In this document: positions 46,476-60,664 of the stretch, piece after piece
Numbering within the stretch: the stretch's first letter is position 1
Layout of the letters: the number at the start of each line of letters is the position of its first letter
Source: Ctenosaura bakeri
Lineage: Eukaryota > Chordata > Lepidosauria > Squamata > Iguanidae
Direction: 5' to 3'
Length of the DNA: 64,000 bases
Assembly (NCBI GenBank): GCA_948474755.1
Contig: CAOLHI010001280.1
Coordinates: 62,001 to 126,000 of the forward strand
Notes under the pieces: generated by a model
Told to the model about the DNA's origin: nothing
What the model saw: the letters and a program-made list of their open reading frames with translations, nothing else
Database searches by the model: none
Made by a program: the position numbers and the translations under genes

Positions 46476-49162
46476 TCATGAAGTGGGCATCTCTGCCTAG
46501 TTTCAGACTCACACTATACCATCTCTGACCCTATACTTGCTCTATACCGTTTTACATATAAGATGCACCCCACAGCTTTCTGTTCCAACCAAACATTAAA
46601 CAGGATAGATCCAAGAATGTAACAGAATTCCCATCTCTGCAGAAACAATGTCAATGCTGGGATTGCCAGTGGCATATGGATTTATACAGGCGATTCTGAT
46701 TAGTGATGATGATTATCACTGATTACTTGCTGTCACAATTTTGACAAAATTGAGTTATCATAATGGATGATACTCCAACGGACTCTCTCCAATAAAAACA
46801 GAAAACGGTAATTGTAAGAATTTACATTTTTTTTAGTTCGAAGTAGTTGGGCCTATCACTCCATTCAAATATGAGATAAAAATCATGCTTTGAGTTGTTT
46901 GAGTTCCTCGCTAAGAGAAAGGTGGCCTATGAACTGAACTGAACTGAATTGAATGAATAAACATACAAGAATCCAACCCCTATCTAGATTGTGGTAATAA
47001 GTAAGTCAATCCAGCAAGTGATTCCGTCACCCCACTTTGGAAGACTCAAATCTTGCACATGTGGTCTTTCACTCTAGCAGCCTTTGTCATCTTCATTATC
47101 TGGTAGTGATGAGCAAGTTTGAGTGATAATGGGGCCAATGAATTAATTAAGTATGGGCTTATTGCAAAGTGTGCTTGACGAAGCTTCTTGCTTCACTGTG
47201 AAGAAATGACTGAAAGGTTCCAAGTTGAATTTTCCAACTAACAACAGATAAATGGGAACTGAATTTTCTATGTCTCCTTGTGTCAATGGATGCTCTTACA
47301 CATGAGCAATCATCCACTTAAGTGGGACAATATGGGAAATAATGTACTCAGTGCTTCCTGGTATTAAAAGTCTTCAAGAGACTCTTAATTCTGACTCAAG
47401 CCAATAAAGAAACTAGACCTCAAAGACACAATGATTTGTAATGAGCTCAGAGAAGGGTCCCTGAACTTGTCATTCTGAAATCCTCTGTTATGAACCTCTT
47501 GGCCTTCATCCCTAGCTTTTTGTTGTTATTGTTAGATGCAGCTTTAAAAATACAATGTTTATACAACACTACTAGAACAATTTAACAATAAAAGTATCTA
47601 CAAAATCATAACACATTCCCATATCAACATAGTTATGCCACAAATCAGATGGGAAAATTTATAAATAATATATTTTCCCCTAACAAGGTGCAATATGGGA
47701 ACACAGGTAATAAACAAAACAATATATTGTCATTAAATGCCATCAGAGAAACATCCTCTGCATTTTATAACAAGAACTATCCCAAAATCATGATGACTTA
47801 GCTTTGAAAAATTTAACATGCAATTTCTGTTTATTTAAAAGGTATCCAGATATACAATGCTGATTATTATCCTTCCTATTGCAAGTATATTCATTAACAG
47901 AGTAAAAGGAATGTCATAAACATTTCAGAAGTAAAGGCAGTCTCTAATTTTTTAACATAGTATTTGTTTTTTTTATGTACAAGAATCTTGCATGTGTTTT
48001 CATAAACCTATTCTTCTATCTTAAAACTAGAATCAACTTAATATGAACAGATATTAACATAAATCACCACAAGAAATAGTTTGGTATTAGAATCAGTATT
48101 CTACTCTGAAAGTAATGAGGTTAAGTTAGTTGGTTCAGTGAACTAATTATTCTTAATTTGACTCAGCTTGGATCCAATCCTTGGTCAGAATGGTTTGAAC
48201 TGATCTGTACAAAATAGTTTGCAGTTTTTCAATAAATATTTTTAGTCCCAGGCTTTCCAGTGATTAGAATATCAACGTCAACATGATGTCAAAGGGTAGA
48301 AATGTATCATCAGAATCTCCAGTTATACAATGGAAACTACCCCCAAATGTTTTAGATCACCAATTCCCATACTTAAATAGAATGAAAAACTTGCTTGCTT
48401 CAAACACAAAATCATCCAGTGTTCTCCTTAGCTGTATAGGCACTAAAACTACCTCTTAACTTCAACATACGCAAATCCATTGAGTCAATGGAATTTACAG
48501 ATTTGTTAATTTACAAGTTCCATTCAAATAGCAGGTCTATTCTTGTTGAGATTAACAATTGGATTTAGGCCACTGTTTCACAACAAAACAGGCTACTTTT
48601 ATCTTTGCTGCTGTATCATGCTAACATGACTACTCAACTGAAAAATAATATTTTCACCAAAGACCTGAGCGTGTAATTGAAAAGCTGAATGAGTATTCAC
48701 TTTATGAATTATAATTCATACAGAATTCAAATTTAATACAGTAGACACAACCTCTCTTCCTTGGATTGTGTTGCTAACAGATACCATACTTGTTAGGAAT
48801 CACCTGAGTTGCTCCATTTGAAAGAATATGGAGTAACATTTGTCTTAACCAAGTGTTTGTCTTATTAAGGGACCTTCCACTACCAACCTCCTTTTTCACA
48901 CTCATTTGTAATTATGTCTTCCTGAACAAGAAACAATTGGGGGTTAAAAGTTAAAAATGTAAATCATGACTGCTTCCTCCACGTACAGTATGTGCTTTCT
49001 TCTGCTGGCGTTCAATTCAGTGTAATATGTTCTGGGAAAATCTAGAATGATTTTTCCTCAATATTTGACACCAGCATTTTAAACAAAATGAGATTGTAGA
49101 CATTTCATATATATAACCTGCATTTTTGCTCATGAAGAAAAGGAAGTATAAGCAAGCAAAAC

Positions 49163-49163
49163 T

Positions 49164-49198
<35 letters not shown>

Positions 49199-49246
49199 AT
49201 ATGTATATATATATATGTATATATATACATATATATATATATGTAC
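49163..49246. repeat. TA/TG microsatellite
   Basis: This is a run of TA dinucleotides, then TG dinucleotides, then imperfect TA with interspersed G and C. It is self-complementary over much of its length. Confidence 0.95.
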
Positions 49247-50309
49247 TACAAATATTAAATTATTTTAAGATTAGAGTGCAGTATTTAAATGTTGTTATTA
49301 TTATAAGTTTGCCTATACCATTATCTCACATGCAAAAATCAAAATATGAAGTTTTTCATAGCATGCACAAACATTTTAACCTGCTAGTTGCTACAGTTCA
49401 AATGGTGAATAAAGACACCGGTAAATCAGCCTTTCAAGTCTGGCTAGCAGTTTGATCTTCTCGGGCATTTTTGGAATGGAAAACATAGTCATTAGGAATG
49501 CTACCACTTTTGTGCATGTTCACACCAAGCAGAGCAATGTCTCAAACACTGCAGTATGTTAACACACAAATTTAAAATGACTTTGTAAAAATCCATTATA
49601 TGAAAGTCTTCAATTTTATCTTGAAAAATATTCTCAGTTATGTTTTAATTATTCTCAGAAGTAGTCACTTACTTTCACACTGTCACTCAGCTATTGCCAT
49701 GGCAACAATGAAAAGCTACTCTTGACTAGAAAGACAATGGAAATTTTAATTACTGCCATTCATTCTGCACTCTGAATGAAAGTGTTTAAACAAAATGTTG
49801 CCAAAAATGAAGAAGCAGTAAATACTAATTAAGACTGCAAGAATAAAGTTGCCATCTGAGTAATGCTACTCAGATATTCTCTGGAGCTTTTAAGAAACTT
49901 ACACCTAATTTTTTTTAACAAATATTTCTGTTGAGCTGCTTCTTTTGCCTGTCAACATCTGAAAACTACACCAGACAGTTAATGCATATAAACTAGTTCT
50001 GATTGTCCTTTTTAAGCCAAAAAGCCACTCCTAGATGGCCAATCAGAATCAGAGAGACGGTGTGAAGGCATACCAAACCATACCAGTTGCTTTTGAACAT
50101 GTATGTAAAATGGTTTCAATTAACTTTAAAAATGGTACTTAAAGAAGAACCATGGGGAGAGCAGGTCTGATGTTAGAGGAATGGGTTAGACACCACCACT
50201 TACCCCCTGCAATCTCAATAGAAAATATAATCAACATAACCCAGCACAGATGAGTTCACTGCAAATGTTCAAACATTATTGTGAATATTTATCACTAGTG
50301 ACTCCACAA

Positions 50310-50358
50310 GTAAGCTGCCTTGGGTCTCATCCTGAAAAAAGGCAACAATAAATAAATG
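50310..50358 (+). mobile_element. Possible L2 3' end fragment
   Basis: AAGCTGCCTTGGGTCTCATC, followed by an AAAGGCAACAATAAATAAAT tail, resembles L2 3' termini (GCCTTGGG...AAGGC...ATAAATAAA). It is very short, so the call is tentative. Confidence 0.4.
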
Positions 50359-53037
50359 TAGGCATATAATTTGATTGTACCTTTTTAATGTATTTTAGAA
50401 AAAAGAATTAAGTTCCTGTAAAGGAAAAGAGGAAAAAATATAGCACAACTCACATGCCCAGTCCTTCTTACCACTGTATTCTGCTTTGAAAGTACCCAAT
50501 TTCCAACCAAGATTATACTGGAATTCTCTCTCTGTTCAGGTACTCTCTTTCAGAGTTAATTCAACATGTGAGGAGAAGAGAATGCTAGCCTTGTCTATCG
50601 GCATTATCAGTTTGCTTACATCAGGTTTCCCACAGAAGTCAAAACCCTGGAAAATCAGGTTTAGAATTGAGTGGAGAACTTCCACATATACAAGAGGGAT
50701 TCTGATTTGGATTCACTGATTTTCCTATAACCAAATATATTTATTGCTCAAAACCCAGAAAGTATAAAGCTTATTCATATGGCACCTAAAACGCAGACAG
50801 TCTGCAAATAGTATTATATACCAGTCATCTTTGGGGGATGGGTGAAAAATGCTGCTCTAAACTAAAAAGTGTGGAAAAGTGTCAAAAAGTGTTGAAATTT
50901 AGAATGGTCTATTAATACCTACTAAGAGTAATTTTCTCCTCCTTATAGATAAAATATTTCCACTTTTTACTTCATGGAATCCACTAGGGTAAGAATCTAG
51001 CAGCCTGACTCCTCCTATATTCCATGATCAGTTTTACTCACAAGCAAAAGACATGACGTAACTGTCTAAATGGTATAGTCTTCATGAGGCTTTGTCTCTA
51101 CTTACCATCTTATTGGAAATCATAATCATGTATCATAGGGTTTGATAACATGAAGACAGGAGTTACAGGTCCACACATTTTCACATACTGCCCATAGACA
51201 CCAAAGCCACTTAGATACAATAGGTACATAATTAAAGAAAGTGCTTTTCACATTTGGTTTGGATCTATTTGCAGTTTTCATTTTTGTTTAAAATTCTACC
51301 TAACATTTCTTGTCAACTGATGTATAATATAACAAGTAAAAAACACTCTGCCATGCCTACAAAAATCTTGATTTTGCTTCAAGAGTCTAGAATGCGTCCA
51401 CGATTTTATAGCTTTGTAGCAAGGTGCTTCCACTGGAGGGGAGGCAGGTATAAGACAATTAAAAGTGCTAGAACATAGCTGACATAGCGAATACAGTCTT
51501 GGGGCAAGCCTTCATCAGATGCTGCTGCTAGTCATTTGATACTGTGACAGAGGCCTATCCTATGGAGTTTGTCCTACAGTCTAAATTGGATTAAATTCTC
51601 CCCAGGTTTTTCCTCCACTGCCAAAATGTTGATTCCAAAAAACTGGTAAAGAATATTTATGGATTTCTAAAACAAATCATGCTACTTTTTGTAATTTCAA
51701 CACTATATATCTGAGAAAAAGATACAATGACAATCAGTTAGGTATCTGCGCAAATAATATATAATGGCTTTTCACTAAAGTACTGTACATCTTCTAAGGA
51801 CAGATCTCTTCAGATTATCAACACATACAATTCACTTCCTGTGAATTAGTTTATGTGAGTCCACTGTGGTGTCTTACAATAGTTTGAAACTAATCATGAG
51901 CGAAAAAGGAATCTACATATAATATACCTAGGGACAAAGATACCATCCACTTTAGGGGAAAGGTTTTAATAAGGATTATGTTGATGGAAGTGCTAACCCA
52001 TCTACCTTCATGCACAGGACTTTTCTAAATAGCTTAGGAGTTGGCTTATATATTTCAAGGCAAAAACAACAACCCGCCAAAGTTCATGCTATTTCATTTC
52101 TTCAGCTGCAAAGCTCCAATGATCTTGGTTCTTGCCATGGATTAAAAGAGAATTCTGATCCAACTGATAAGCATCTACAAGCATCACTGATCAGTGAAAT
52201 ACACCAAGAATTCTATGACATAAATGTTGATAACAATGTCAATACCATTTCATAGTGTTATACAACAATGAAGACTACTGAAAATGTACCATGTTCCAAA
52301 AAGTTACAGATGATGTGTACAGGCATATTTCAGAAAAAATACTGAACACAGCAGAACTTGTCTTAGATTTAAGATCTTGCATTAGCTCCTCAAAACTGCA
52401 ACACAAAACTTGGAATTTTCTGAAGAGAGATTAGATGATCATCCATCAAGGTTGCTTTAGCTGTGGATTCATGCATAGGCATAAGACTGGAAAATGTTTC
52501 CCTTTTCTTTCTTAAGTTATATTTCTATATTGCTAAATTTCACACACCTTGAAGGGAGGCAGCCTAATTCCCATCCGATGAAAAACACAGAGCAAATAAA
52601 AATGTTCATGCCATGTTCTGTTTGTTCTAAGTCTCTGAGTACCAGGTACCAGCTTCCAAAACACTACCATGACAACAAATGATGAAATGTAATATTTAAG
52701 TAATATCTTCTTTTAAATGATTAAGCAGATTGTATAGAAAACTTATTTTTACAACTTATTTTCTGTGCCGATATCTCTGTATGTATATCATAAATCATAT
52801 CAACTTTGATGGCAAATGAAAGGATTCCCACCCTAAACCAGATTACATCACATGATTTCTATCACAAGAGATCTTTATTCAGGTAATATAGTATAAATGC
52901 TCAGTGAGGTGGCAATTCTGTGCTCATTTACCTTGAAGTAAACCCAACTGAAATCAATGCAGCTTACACTGGAGTAGGCACAAATAAGATTGTCCTGAAA
53001 ATACCAGCTTCAAATGGTTCAAAAGATTCCATTTTCT

Positions 53038-53214
53038 ATAGGTTGTTATGGGTTTTCCAGGCTTTGAGGCCATGTTCTATTAGTATTTTCTCCTGACATT
53101 TCGCCTGCATCTGTGGCTGGCATCTTCAGAGGATCTGAAGAATACAGGCGAAACGTCAGGAGAAAATACTAATAAAACACGACCCCAAAGCCCGGAAAAC
53201 CCACAACCACCTAT
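53038..53214. repeat. 177-bp imperfect palindrome of a dispersed family
   Basis: The left arm (GTTATGGGTTTTCCAGGCTT ... CTCCTGACATTTCGCCTGCA) is complementary to the right arm (AATACAGGCGAAACGTCAGG ... AGCCCGGAAAACCCACAACC). The left arm has about 11 extra bases (CTGTGGCTGGC). The TTTTCTCCTGACGTTTCGCC motif is one I recall from widespread reptile repeats, possibly Penelope-like elements. The class is not certain. Confidence 0.6.
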
Positions 53215-54734
53215 GAATTCCAGCCTTGAAAGCCTTCAACTTTACATTCCATCTTCTGCTAGGTTTTGTTCTACTATGTCTTATATGAAAACATATTCTG
53301 TTGGCAGTGTGTCAAATTATCATTTATACACAGACCATTATAATCACAGTGAAAGTGATTATCAAAATCACTTACTCAGACTATACCTGTCTATATAATA
53401 GTACTATATTTAACACATTTTGTAACTACTGACTTGTTACAACTGTACTTATACAGTTGTATAAATATACTGTTTTAATGGATTGTGGACAGCAACAAAG
53501 TATTTTTTTTTAATCAGAGTGGTATTAGAAAATATTAAAAGAAATCTGTTTAATTTTACTACACCTTTTGAAAATATTGACAATTGGTGCCATGTGCTAC
53601 AATTATAGATACTTTTCTAGTTGATCACAGATAGTTGGAAACTCTTAAGAGGACACAGATTACCCTCTAGTCTCCCAGTGTTCAATCTGAAATTCACAAT
53701 GGATAAATCACTCGTCTAGTCATCCTAGAATACCATTTTGTCCAGAACAGCTATATGAAAGATACATCCAGATATATCTCTCAGACTTTAACTGAAAGAC
53801 CTAAAGATGCTTAATCTGCTGTGATGACCTAAGAGTCAAAACAATTTGATCATGATTTTGTGATCACAATTTGATCACAGAAGTGGAATTTATAACAGAG
53901 AGCCAGAAATGGGCCTTCTCCATAGATCCTGTCCACTCTGGGGATAACAATACACATGGAGAAAAGTGAAGAAACTGAAGAATGGAGCAAGATGGTGAAA
54001 TCAGTGAAATGGGGGAGGGGGCAGATAAGTTATTTCACTTGAGTCAAGACACTAGGACAACTCCAGCACAATACCAGAGACCTGTCCATGAAACAATCAA
54101 CTGGAATCAAGGTTCATCAACTCAGAGTAAATGGTGCACTGTTCCCAAGGGAGACAGATTCCCAGTTATGCAAAGTAAAGTGTTTGCAGCTTGACTGAAG
54201 ACTGAGCTATGTTCAAAGCTAGGTTGAAAGGTTCAGCAAGTGTTTTACAGGGTGTGAACTTTTATCTAAAACAGTGATGAGAAACTAATAAGGTTTAAGA
54301 GGCTGCACAGCGTCCCCCCTGCCTGAACACCTGGAGGGCTGAACTCCCAAACTGAACTTTTGTCTCAAATTTTCTCAGGGAACACAGGCAATAATTTAAC
54401 TACTTTTGTCTCTCTGTGCCATTGTGGGCCCAGGGAAAGCCCTCCCCCACCCCCCATTTATAGTGACCTAGAAGCCAATCAACTCTCTCCCTGACCCTAT
54501 AATATAGCCCAGTGCCCAAATTAACTCCTTCACTTCCAGGGACATTTGGGGACATTCACGAGCTGAAAGAAAAAGATTTGTTGTTGTTGTTGCTTTGTTT
54601 ATTTGAAATTTGGCCCACAACCTAATTGAAAATAATACCTGAACACCATAAAAGGTGAAGTAGTACTTTAGCTACCTAATGTATCACAGGTTGGGCAAGC
54701 TTTAAGACTCACTCATGCTTTCTACCATGGTTCT

Positions 54735-54773
<39 letters not shown>
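54735..54773. repeat. AC microsatellite
   Basis: This is a perfect (AC)n run of about 19 units. Confidence 0.97.
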
Positions 54774-54774
<1 letters not shown>

Positions 54775-55449
54775 CAAGATGCACATTGCCCAAGGCTACT
54801 CAGATTATTTTCTTATCTGATGCCAGAATAATTCTCAGGAAAGCACTGCGCTCAATGCTCAAAACATGTTCAATATCTAAATTATCTCTCAATTCCTTGA
54901 CTCAGCAATAAAAAACCAAAGGCAACATACTCTCCTTCCCTCCCTTGCAGTAAAGCTGCAGAAATATTACGTACCTAGCAATTAACTGCCTTTTCATGAC
55001 ACTCCAAATCAGCTGCCTGAGGCACTCTTGTCACTAATGGTGGGGTTCAATCCCAAGAAAACTATGTAAAAAATGATACATGTACAGAGCTGCTACCTCT
55101 TTGACAATAAATTGGAAGGTTTCTGCATACAAAAAAGAAACAAAAGAATGGACCGACTGATTGCAGTTTGGCAACCAATATTTATAGAAGAAACAGCTAG
55201 CAAAACAATGAACCTGGAGGAAAGTTTATCTTGTCAGACTCTACTTTGGTGTTTTTCAGACTTTGGTGCTATTTGAGACTTTGCAACAGCTTTTTAACAG
55301 TAAAGAATATATATATCTGCATTATTCAGAATCTAAGATGTTACTGTTAGGCTTACATAGTCCAGAACCTTAATAATGTAGCACCTGAGGCAGAATACCC
55401 AAAGGAGATCAATTCCAGGCAGCAAAATTATAACCAATCAAATTATAAT

Positions 55450-56612
55450 TGGAGGCATTGTGTTGCAGGGCTTCTGGTTCTACCTCTCAGGCAGATTCCA
55501 GACAGTGGTGCCTGGGGACAGCTGCACTTCAAAAAAGGAACTGTTATATGGCATACCACAAGGTGCCATGCTATCACCAACGCTTTTTAACATCTACATG
55601 AAACTGTTGAGAGAGACCAGCCAGAAGCATGGGGCGGGGTGATATCAGTATACTGATGACACTCAAATCTATTTCTCCATGCCTTCAAAAACAGCCTCTG
55701 CCAAGGACAGCATGTCTCCTTGAATGAATGCTTGAAGGAAGTAATGGGCTGGATGAGGAAAAACAAACTGAAACGGAATCCAGACAGGACAGAGGTGTTT
55801 ACTATTAAAGGCCCTAATCTGGGGTTGGAGGTGTATCAACGAGTTCTGGACAGGGTCACACTCCCCGTGAAAGACTGTGTTTGCAGCTTGGGAGTGCTCC
55901 TGGACCTGTCCCTCCAAATGTCTGCTCAGATAGATGCAATGGTCAGGACTGCTTACTATCAGCTTCAGCTGATACACCAACTGCACCCCTTCCTAGAATT
56001 ACATGATGTAAGATGGTAGTGCACGCACCGGTAACCTCAAGGTTGGACTTATGCAATGCACTCCAACTGGTCCAAAATATGGCACCCAGACTGATTACGG
56101 GTGCATCAAGGAGTGAACATATTACACCAATATTAAAATCATTTCGCTGGCTGCCAATTAGTTTCTTCTTTGCCCAGTGTTGGTTATTACTTTAAAGCCC
56201 TACATCATTTAAGTCCAAGTTATCTACAGGATAGCCTCCTCCCATAAAATCTACTCAGGTTCTCTGGGGGCCATTTACTTAAACTGCCTAAAATAAGACT
56301 GCAATGGTCAACCAGAGGACCTTCTCATCAGCCACCCCTAGACTGTAGAATAGCCTGCCAGAAGAGATCCGACAGCAAAATATGCTGGCTGAATTTTAAA
56401 AACTGCAAAGACTTATCTCTTCCAGCAGGCCTACCTAGCCTATTTTTAACTATGATATACCGTATTTTTAATTATGATTTTAATTATGGCATTTGAATGG
56501 TTTTATGCTTTTAGTGTATTTTAATGTGTTTAATTGGTATGATGGTTTTAATTGTATTTTAACCGTTGTTGTACTCCACCCCAAGCTTTGAGGAGAGGCA
56601 GGTAACAAATAA
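55450..56612 (+). mobile_element. L2 LINE, 3' half
   Basis: The RT words GIPQGAMLSPTLFNIYMKLL, a degraded YADD region (Y-stop-DDTQIYFSM frame near 55650), LNECLKEVMGWMRKNKLK and NPDRTEVF identify L2. So does the downstream RLDLCNALQLVQNMAPRLITGASRSEHITPILKSFRWLPI region, in segments 55720-56019 and 56013-56195. The 3' end CACCCCAAGCTTTGAGGAGA then AGGCAGGTAACAAATAAAAT leads into a TTG microsatellite (56615-56675). Frames are broken in several places. Confidence 0.8.
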
Positions 56613-56614
56613 AA

Positions 56615-56623
56615 TGTTGTTGT

Positions 56624-56655
<32 letters not shown>

Positions 56656-56675
56656 TTACTTGCTTGTTGTTGAAC
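56615..56675. repeat. TTG/CTG microsatellite at L2 tail
   Basis: A run of GTT and then GCT triplets follows directly on the L2 3' end, the usual tail position for this LINE group. Confidence 0.9.
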
Positions 56676-56754
56676 ATGGGCTTTCAAAACAAGAGAACAT
56701 GCTAAACTAATATAAAAACCAATTATCTTTATATGTACTTCTTTGATTTATTTA

Positions 56755-56838
56755 AGATGCTTTAGCTGGAGATCCTCCACTGACCAACGGGCTAGATTTG
56801 ATGATCTATAAGCCACTTCCAGCTCTATGATTCTATTT
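56755..56838 (+). mobile_element. Possible CR1-type 3' end fragment
   Basis: GCTGGAGATCCTCCACTGAC, GGGCTAGATTTGATGATCTA and CTTCCAGCTCTATGATTCTA follow the CR1 3' end pattern, ending in the characteristic TATGATTCTA repeat. The fragment is short and diverged. Confidence 0.55.
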
Positions 56839-57502
56839 TCTTATTTATTTATCAAAGAAATATTTTTCTTGACCCTCAAGTCCACAAGAGCCCCTAAGGT
56901 AATGCATAACAGATACAAGCAATATTTTAAAGCAGATAAAAACAATATTTTGAAAACACGTTTAAAACATATGCCATTAAAAGAGTCTTTAAAGTTATCC
57001 CTGGTTGCCATGATCAAGGGCTATGTGAAGAACAGGTTGCTCACCTGTAACTGTGGTTCTTCGAGTGGCCATCTGTGAACTCACACAACTGGGAATTAAC
57101 TGCACCTGTGCAGTGCATTGCTTGGAAACTTCTAGAGGTGTTACACTTGCATTTTGGCAGTAGCCCCTCTTGCACTGGTACATATGATCAGACATGACCC
57201 TGCTCAAACCCCCAGTTCCATGGTTACCGAAGCAGAAGCCCAAGAGCTAAGCATACTGAGCATGATAAAAGTGGAGAGGAAAAGCAGGTGTTATGCTCAC
57301 AGATGACCACTCAAAGAACCACAGTTACAGGTGGGCAACCCATTCTTCCTCTTCATGATCTCTGTGACTCACACAAATGGAGGAGACTAGAAAACTGGTG
57401 GGTGCGTCATGCAACACAGGAATATAGCACTGCTCTCTCAAAGGTAGCATCAGCCCTCAAGCTCAAGTCCAGTCCGTAGAGTGTATTCGACTGTAGTGTA
57501 CA

Positions 57503-58267
57503 CTAAGGCTGAGACCAGGCAGCTTCCCTGCAAATGTCGTCCAAGGGAACACCCTTCAGAAAGGCTGAAGAGGCAGCCACAGTTCTTGTGGAATACCTGC
57601 ACACAGTCACAGGAGGGCCTTTTCTGGCTAGTTCATAGGCCAAGTGAATCAAAGGGGAGACCCATATGGAAAGAAGCTGGGCTGAAACTGGCAGTTCCTT
57701 CTTGTGCTTCAAGTAACAAACAAAGAGTCTTTGAGACTCTCAAATGTCAGCTGTCCTGTTAATGTAGAAGGCCAATGCTCTTCTAACAACCAGGCAGTGA
57801 GGTGGCTGCTTGAGATTGGATTCAGAATGAATGCAAGTAGTACGATGTCCTGGTTAAAGTGGAGAGCAGAGACTGCCTTGGGAAGAAAGGAAATGTCCAG
57901 AATGAGGATGACTTTGTCCTTGTAGAAACATAAATAGGGGGCATCAATACAGAGAGCACAGAGCTCTCCAGCTCACCTGGCCAATGTGACTGCAACCAGG
58001 AAGGCTGTCTTCCATGTCAGGAACTGGATGTCACAAGTCACCATTGGCTTGAATCGTCTCCAGGACAAGTTCCAGACTCCACTGGGCAGTGGGAGCCTGA
58101 ATTGGAGGGTGTAGTTTCTTGTAGCTCATTAAAAAGCGTTTAACTAGAGGATACTGGAAGCAAGAAGGCTTGCCTGTCAACTGGAACCAATGCAATACAG
58201 CAGCCAGGTAGCATTTGATAAATGAAAGGGAGAGATCTTTCTCAGAGAAAGAAAGGAGGAAGTCCAA
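57503..58267 (-). pseudogene. DIRS tyrosine recombinase remnant
   Basis: Open pieces at 57503-57712 and 58031-58267 match the recombinase of the intact copy. The former contains HLAYELARKGPPV, the H-x-x-R box altered to YSTR, and AAWSQP; the tyrosine part is lost from that frame. The latter contains the core-binding region with IKCYLAAVLHWFQ and LVKRFLMSYKKLHPP. It is non-functional. Confidence 0.75.
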
Positions 58268-58684
58268 AATATGCTGAACCCAGGCTGCATCTGGAGGTAT
58301 GAGTCAAGTGGCCAAGAACAAAAGAAACTTGCTTCATTTGTAGGTTTGGGATCTTCAACTGGAAGGCATCAGAGCAGCAACTAGGACAGAGGGATATCTA
58401 CGAAAGTCTAAGGAGAGATCCTCCAGGCTATCAGCTTGAGGGTGTCCATGTCAGGACGTCAAATCCAACCATCAAGAAAAGTCAAGAATTTCTTGTGATA
58501 AACTCAAGACTGGTGGAGAAAATGGGTGAACCATGGCTGCCTCGCCCACCAGGGCATCACCAGAATGCAATTCGCTCTGTACCTGGATAGTTTGGAGAGG
58601 ACTCTTATGATGAGAAGGAACGAGGCATCATCTAGTGATCCTTGTCCCTTCTGTGTCCTTGAGCAGAACATGGTGCACTGCCTG

Positions 58685-59872
58685 CTATGAGCTGATATGC
58701 AGAAATAGACTTTTGGTGTCCCTCAAACATGGAGTGGAGAACATCTGACTGGAGCTTGATCTGCTGAGAACATCCGCTAAGGTGTTCTCATCTCCTGGAA
58801 CAGGAATCACTGAGAGTAGAATGTCTGTGTCCAAATGCCAGTCCCACATTTGTAGAGTGAGATGCAGTGAAGCTTTGACCACGTGATCCCTTGCTTGTTC
58901 AAGTCATAGACGACCATGGTGTTGTCCGATATTAGTTGAACTGCTTGGTGCCTCATCAGAGACTTGAAAGCATAGAGATCTTTCTCTACTGCCAACATCT
59001 GGAGTGCACTGATGTGGAGCTCAACTTTGTAATCCACCCATTGCCCACTGACAAAGAGGCCTTCCATGTGGGCACACTAACTGACAAATGGATGTGTCTC
59101 TTGTCAGAGCCTTTGTGGGCTGATATGGAAGAAAGGGCATCCTGGCTAGCATACTGTTGGTCTGAAGCCAAGAACAATGAACTTCCCTTGGAATTATCAG
59201 TCGCATCCAAGGCGAATGCAGAAAGATTCTCAATGCAGCAGAGAACCATGCTTAAAGAAGCTGCATCCAAAAGCAAGCATTCAGGATCAAAAAGTCTGTG
59301 CAGGCCATAAGGCTGAGGAGAATCTGAACAAGCTTGGCAGGCATCTATCTGGAATGTCAATAGTGAAAAACAGCAAGGTGCAGAGCATGAAACTTGTTCC
59401 ACATTTAGGGAGCTGAGCATTTCTCCGATGAACTGGATGGTATGGGACAGCTGCAAGTGGGACTTGTCAAAGTTGACAATAAGACCTAGATAGTTGAGCA
59501 GGTGAAGGGTGAGACATACCTGAAAAAAGATGAGACCTGGAATATGAAACAAGAAGCTAGTTGTCTATGTATGGAAAGACAATGAGGTAACCAAGCCACC
59601 ACAACTGCCATACACTTTGTAAGGATGTATGGGGCAGCAGACAGTCTGAAAGGCAGGATGATAAATCAGTAGGTATTCTTTCCTACAGCGAAGCAGAGGC
59701 AGCAACAGTGTGACAGTTGGAACCCAATGTGAAAATCAGCATTTTTGAGGTCAAAGGTTACAAACCATTCTCCTCCTTTCAGCAATGGAAGGAGTTCAAG
59801 GTGATTATACGGGAATGCCTGGGATAAATGAACAAACTCACATCCCTCAGACCCAGAATGGGCAAAGTCCAC
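58685..59872 (-). pseudogene. DIRS RT / RNase H remnant
   Basis: RNase H pieces are visible at 58685-59067 (ELHISALQMLAVEKDLYAF, LISDNTMVVYDLNKQG, GDENTLADVLSRS). RT thumb and connection sequence lies in 58986-59552 (LGLIVNFDKSHLQLSHTIQF). The RT palm lies at 59666-59872 (GGEWFVTFDLKNADFHIGFQ). Stops and frameshifts separate them. Confidence 0.75.
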
Positions 59873-60664
59873 TACCCCTCTTCAAACCAATAAAATATTG
59901 GGAGAAAAATAGAGTGGAGTATGGCAGTACAGATTCAACGGCTCCTTTCTGGAGAAGAGTGTCTATCTCCTCCAGCAATAATGTAAACTAGGCCGGTAGG
60001 CAGATATTTGGCAAATTGGATTCTGTAACCTCTGTCAATGATATTGAGGATCCAAGAATTGGTCATGATGGTAGATCAGACGTGTCACTAAGGACAGAAT
60101 CTGTCACTGAAAGGGAGAGTGGAAGGAAGGAGGCCCTGAAAGAAGTCAAAGGTGATCCTTGCCCTCCGATGACTTCTTATAAGACTGGGACCTGTAGCAG
60201 GATGGAATGGATGACTTCCTAGAGAGCAGTGGCACAAGAAAAGAGGGTCAACTGTTTCAGAGCAACTGGGCTGTAGGCTCACTGAGAAGTTGACAGGTGT
60301 CTCAATCTCAAGTATCTAGGTCTAAAAGACCAGGAATATTGAGAAAGCAAGCCAAACTTACAGACAATGGTCCACATCTTCTTGGTACACTCTAAAGTGT
60401 CATCAGTGCCCTTGTGGAACAACCCAGACTTGTTGAATGGCATATCCTCAATTGTACTCCTGGTCTAGTGAGACAAATGCAAGGAGTGCAACCAGGTATG
60501 GTGGCGTAAGGCTATAGCCAAGGTTTTGCACTGCAGTCAGTAACATGTCTCACTGTTCTCAGATGTTGAGATGCTAAGGTATAAGCCTCAGGTTGGAGAG
60601 CATCGGTCATCATTTGAGAGTTTCACTAAGAGTGGTGTCATTCATTCCCACAGAAGTTTCCAGT

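Larger units (their letters stand above)
57028..60664 (-). mobile_element. Decayed second DIRS retrotransposon
   Basis: The left end AAGAACAGGTTGCTCACCTG is almost identical to the left end of the intact copy. An internal complementary region lies at about 57302-57382 (CAGATGACCACTCAAAGAAC to CTCTTCATGATCTCTGTGAC). The minus strand keeps pieces of all three genes, with many stops and frameshifts. Gag is present only as a C-terminal remnant up to about 60664. The N-terminal gag and right terminal repeat are missing, and a CR1 starts there. It is less G+C-rich than the intact copy, as expected from CpG decay. Confidence 0.85.
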
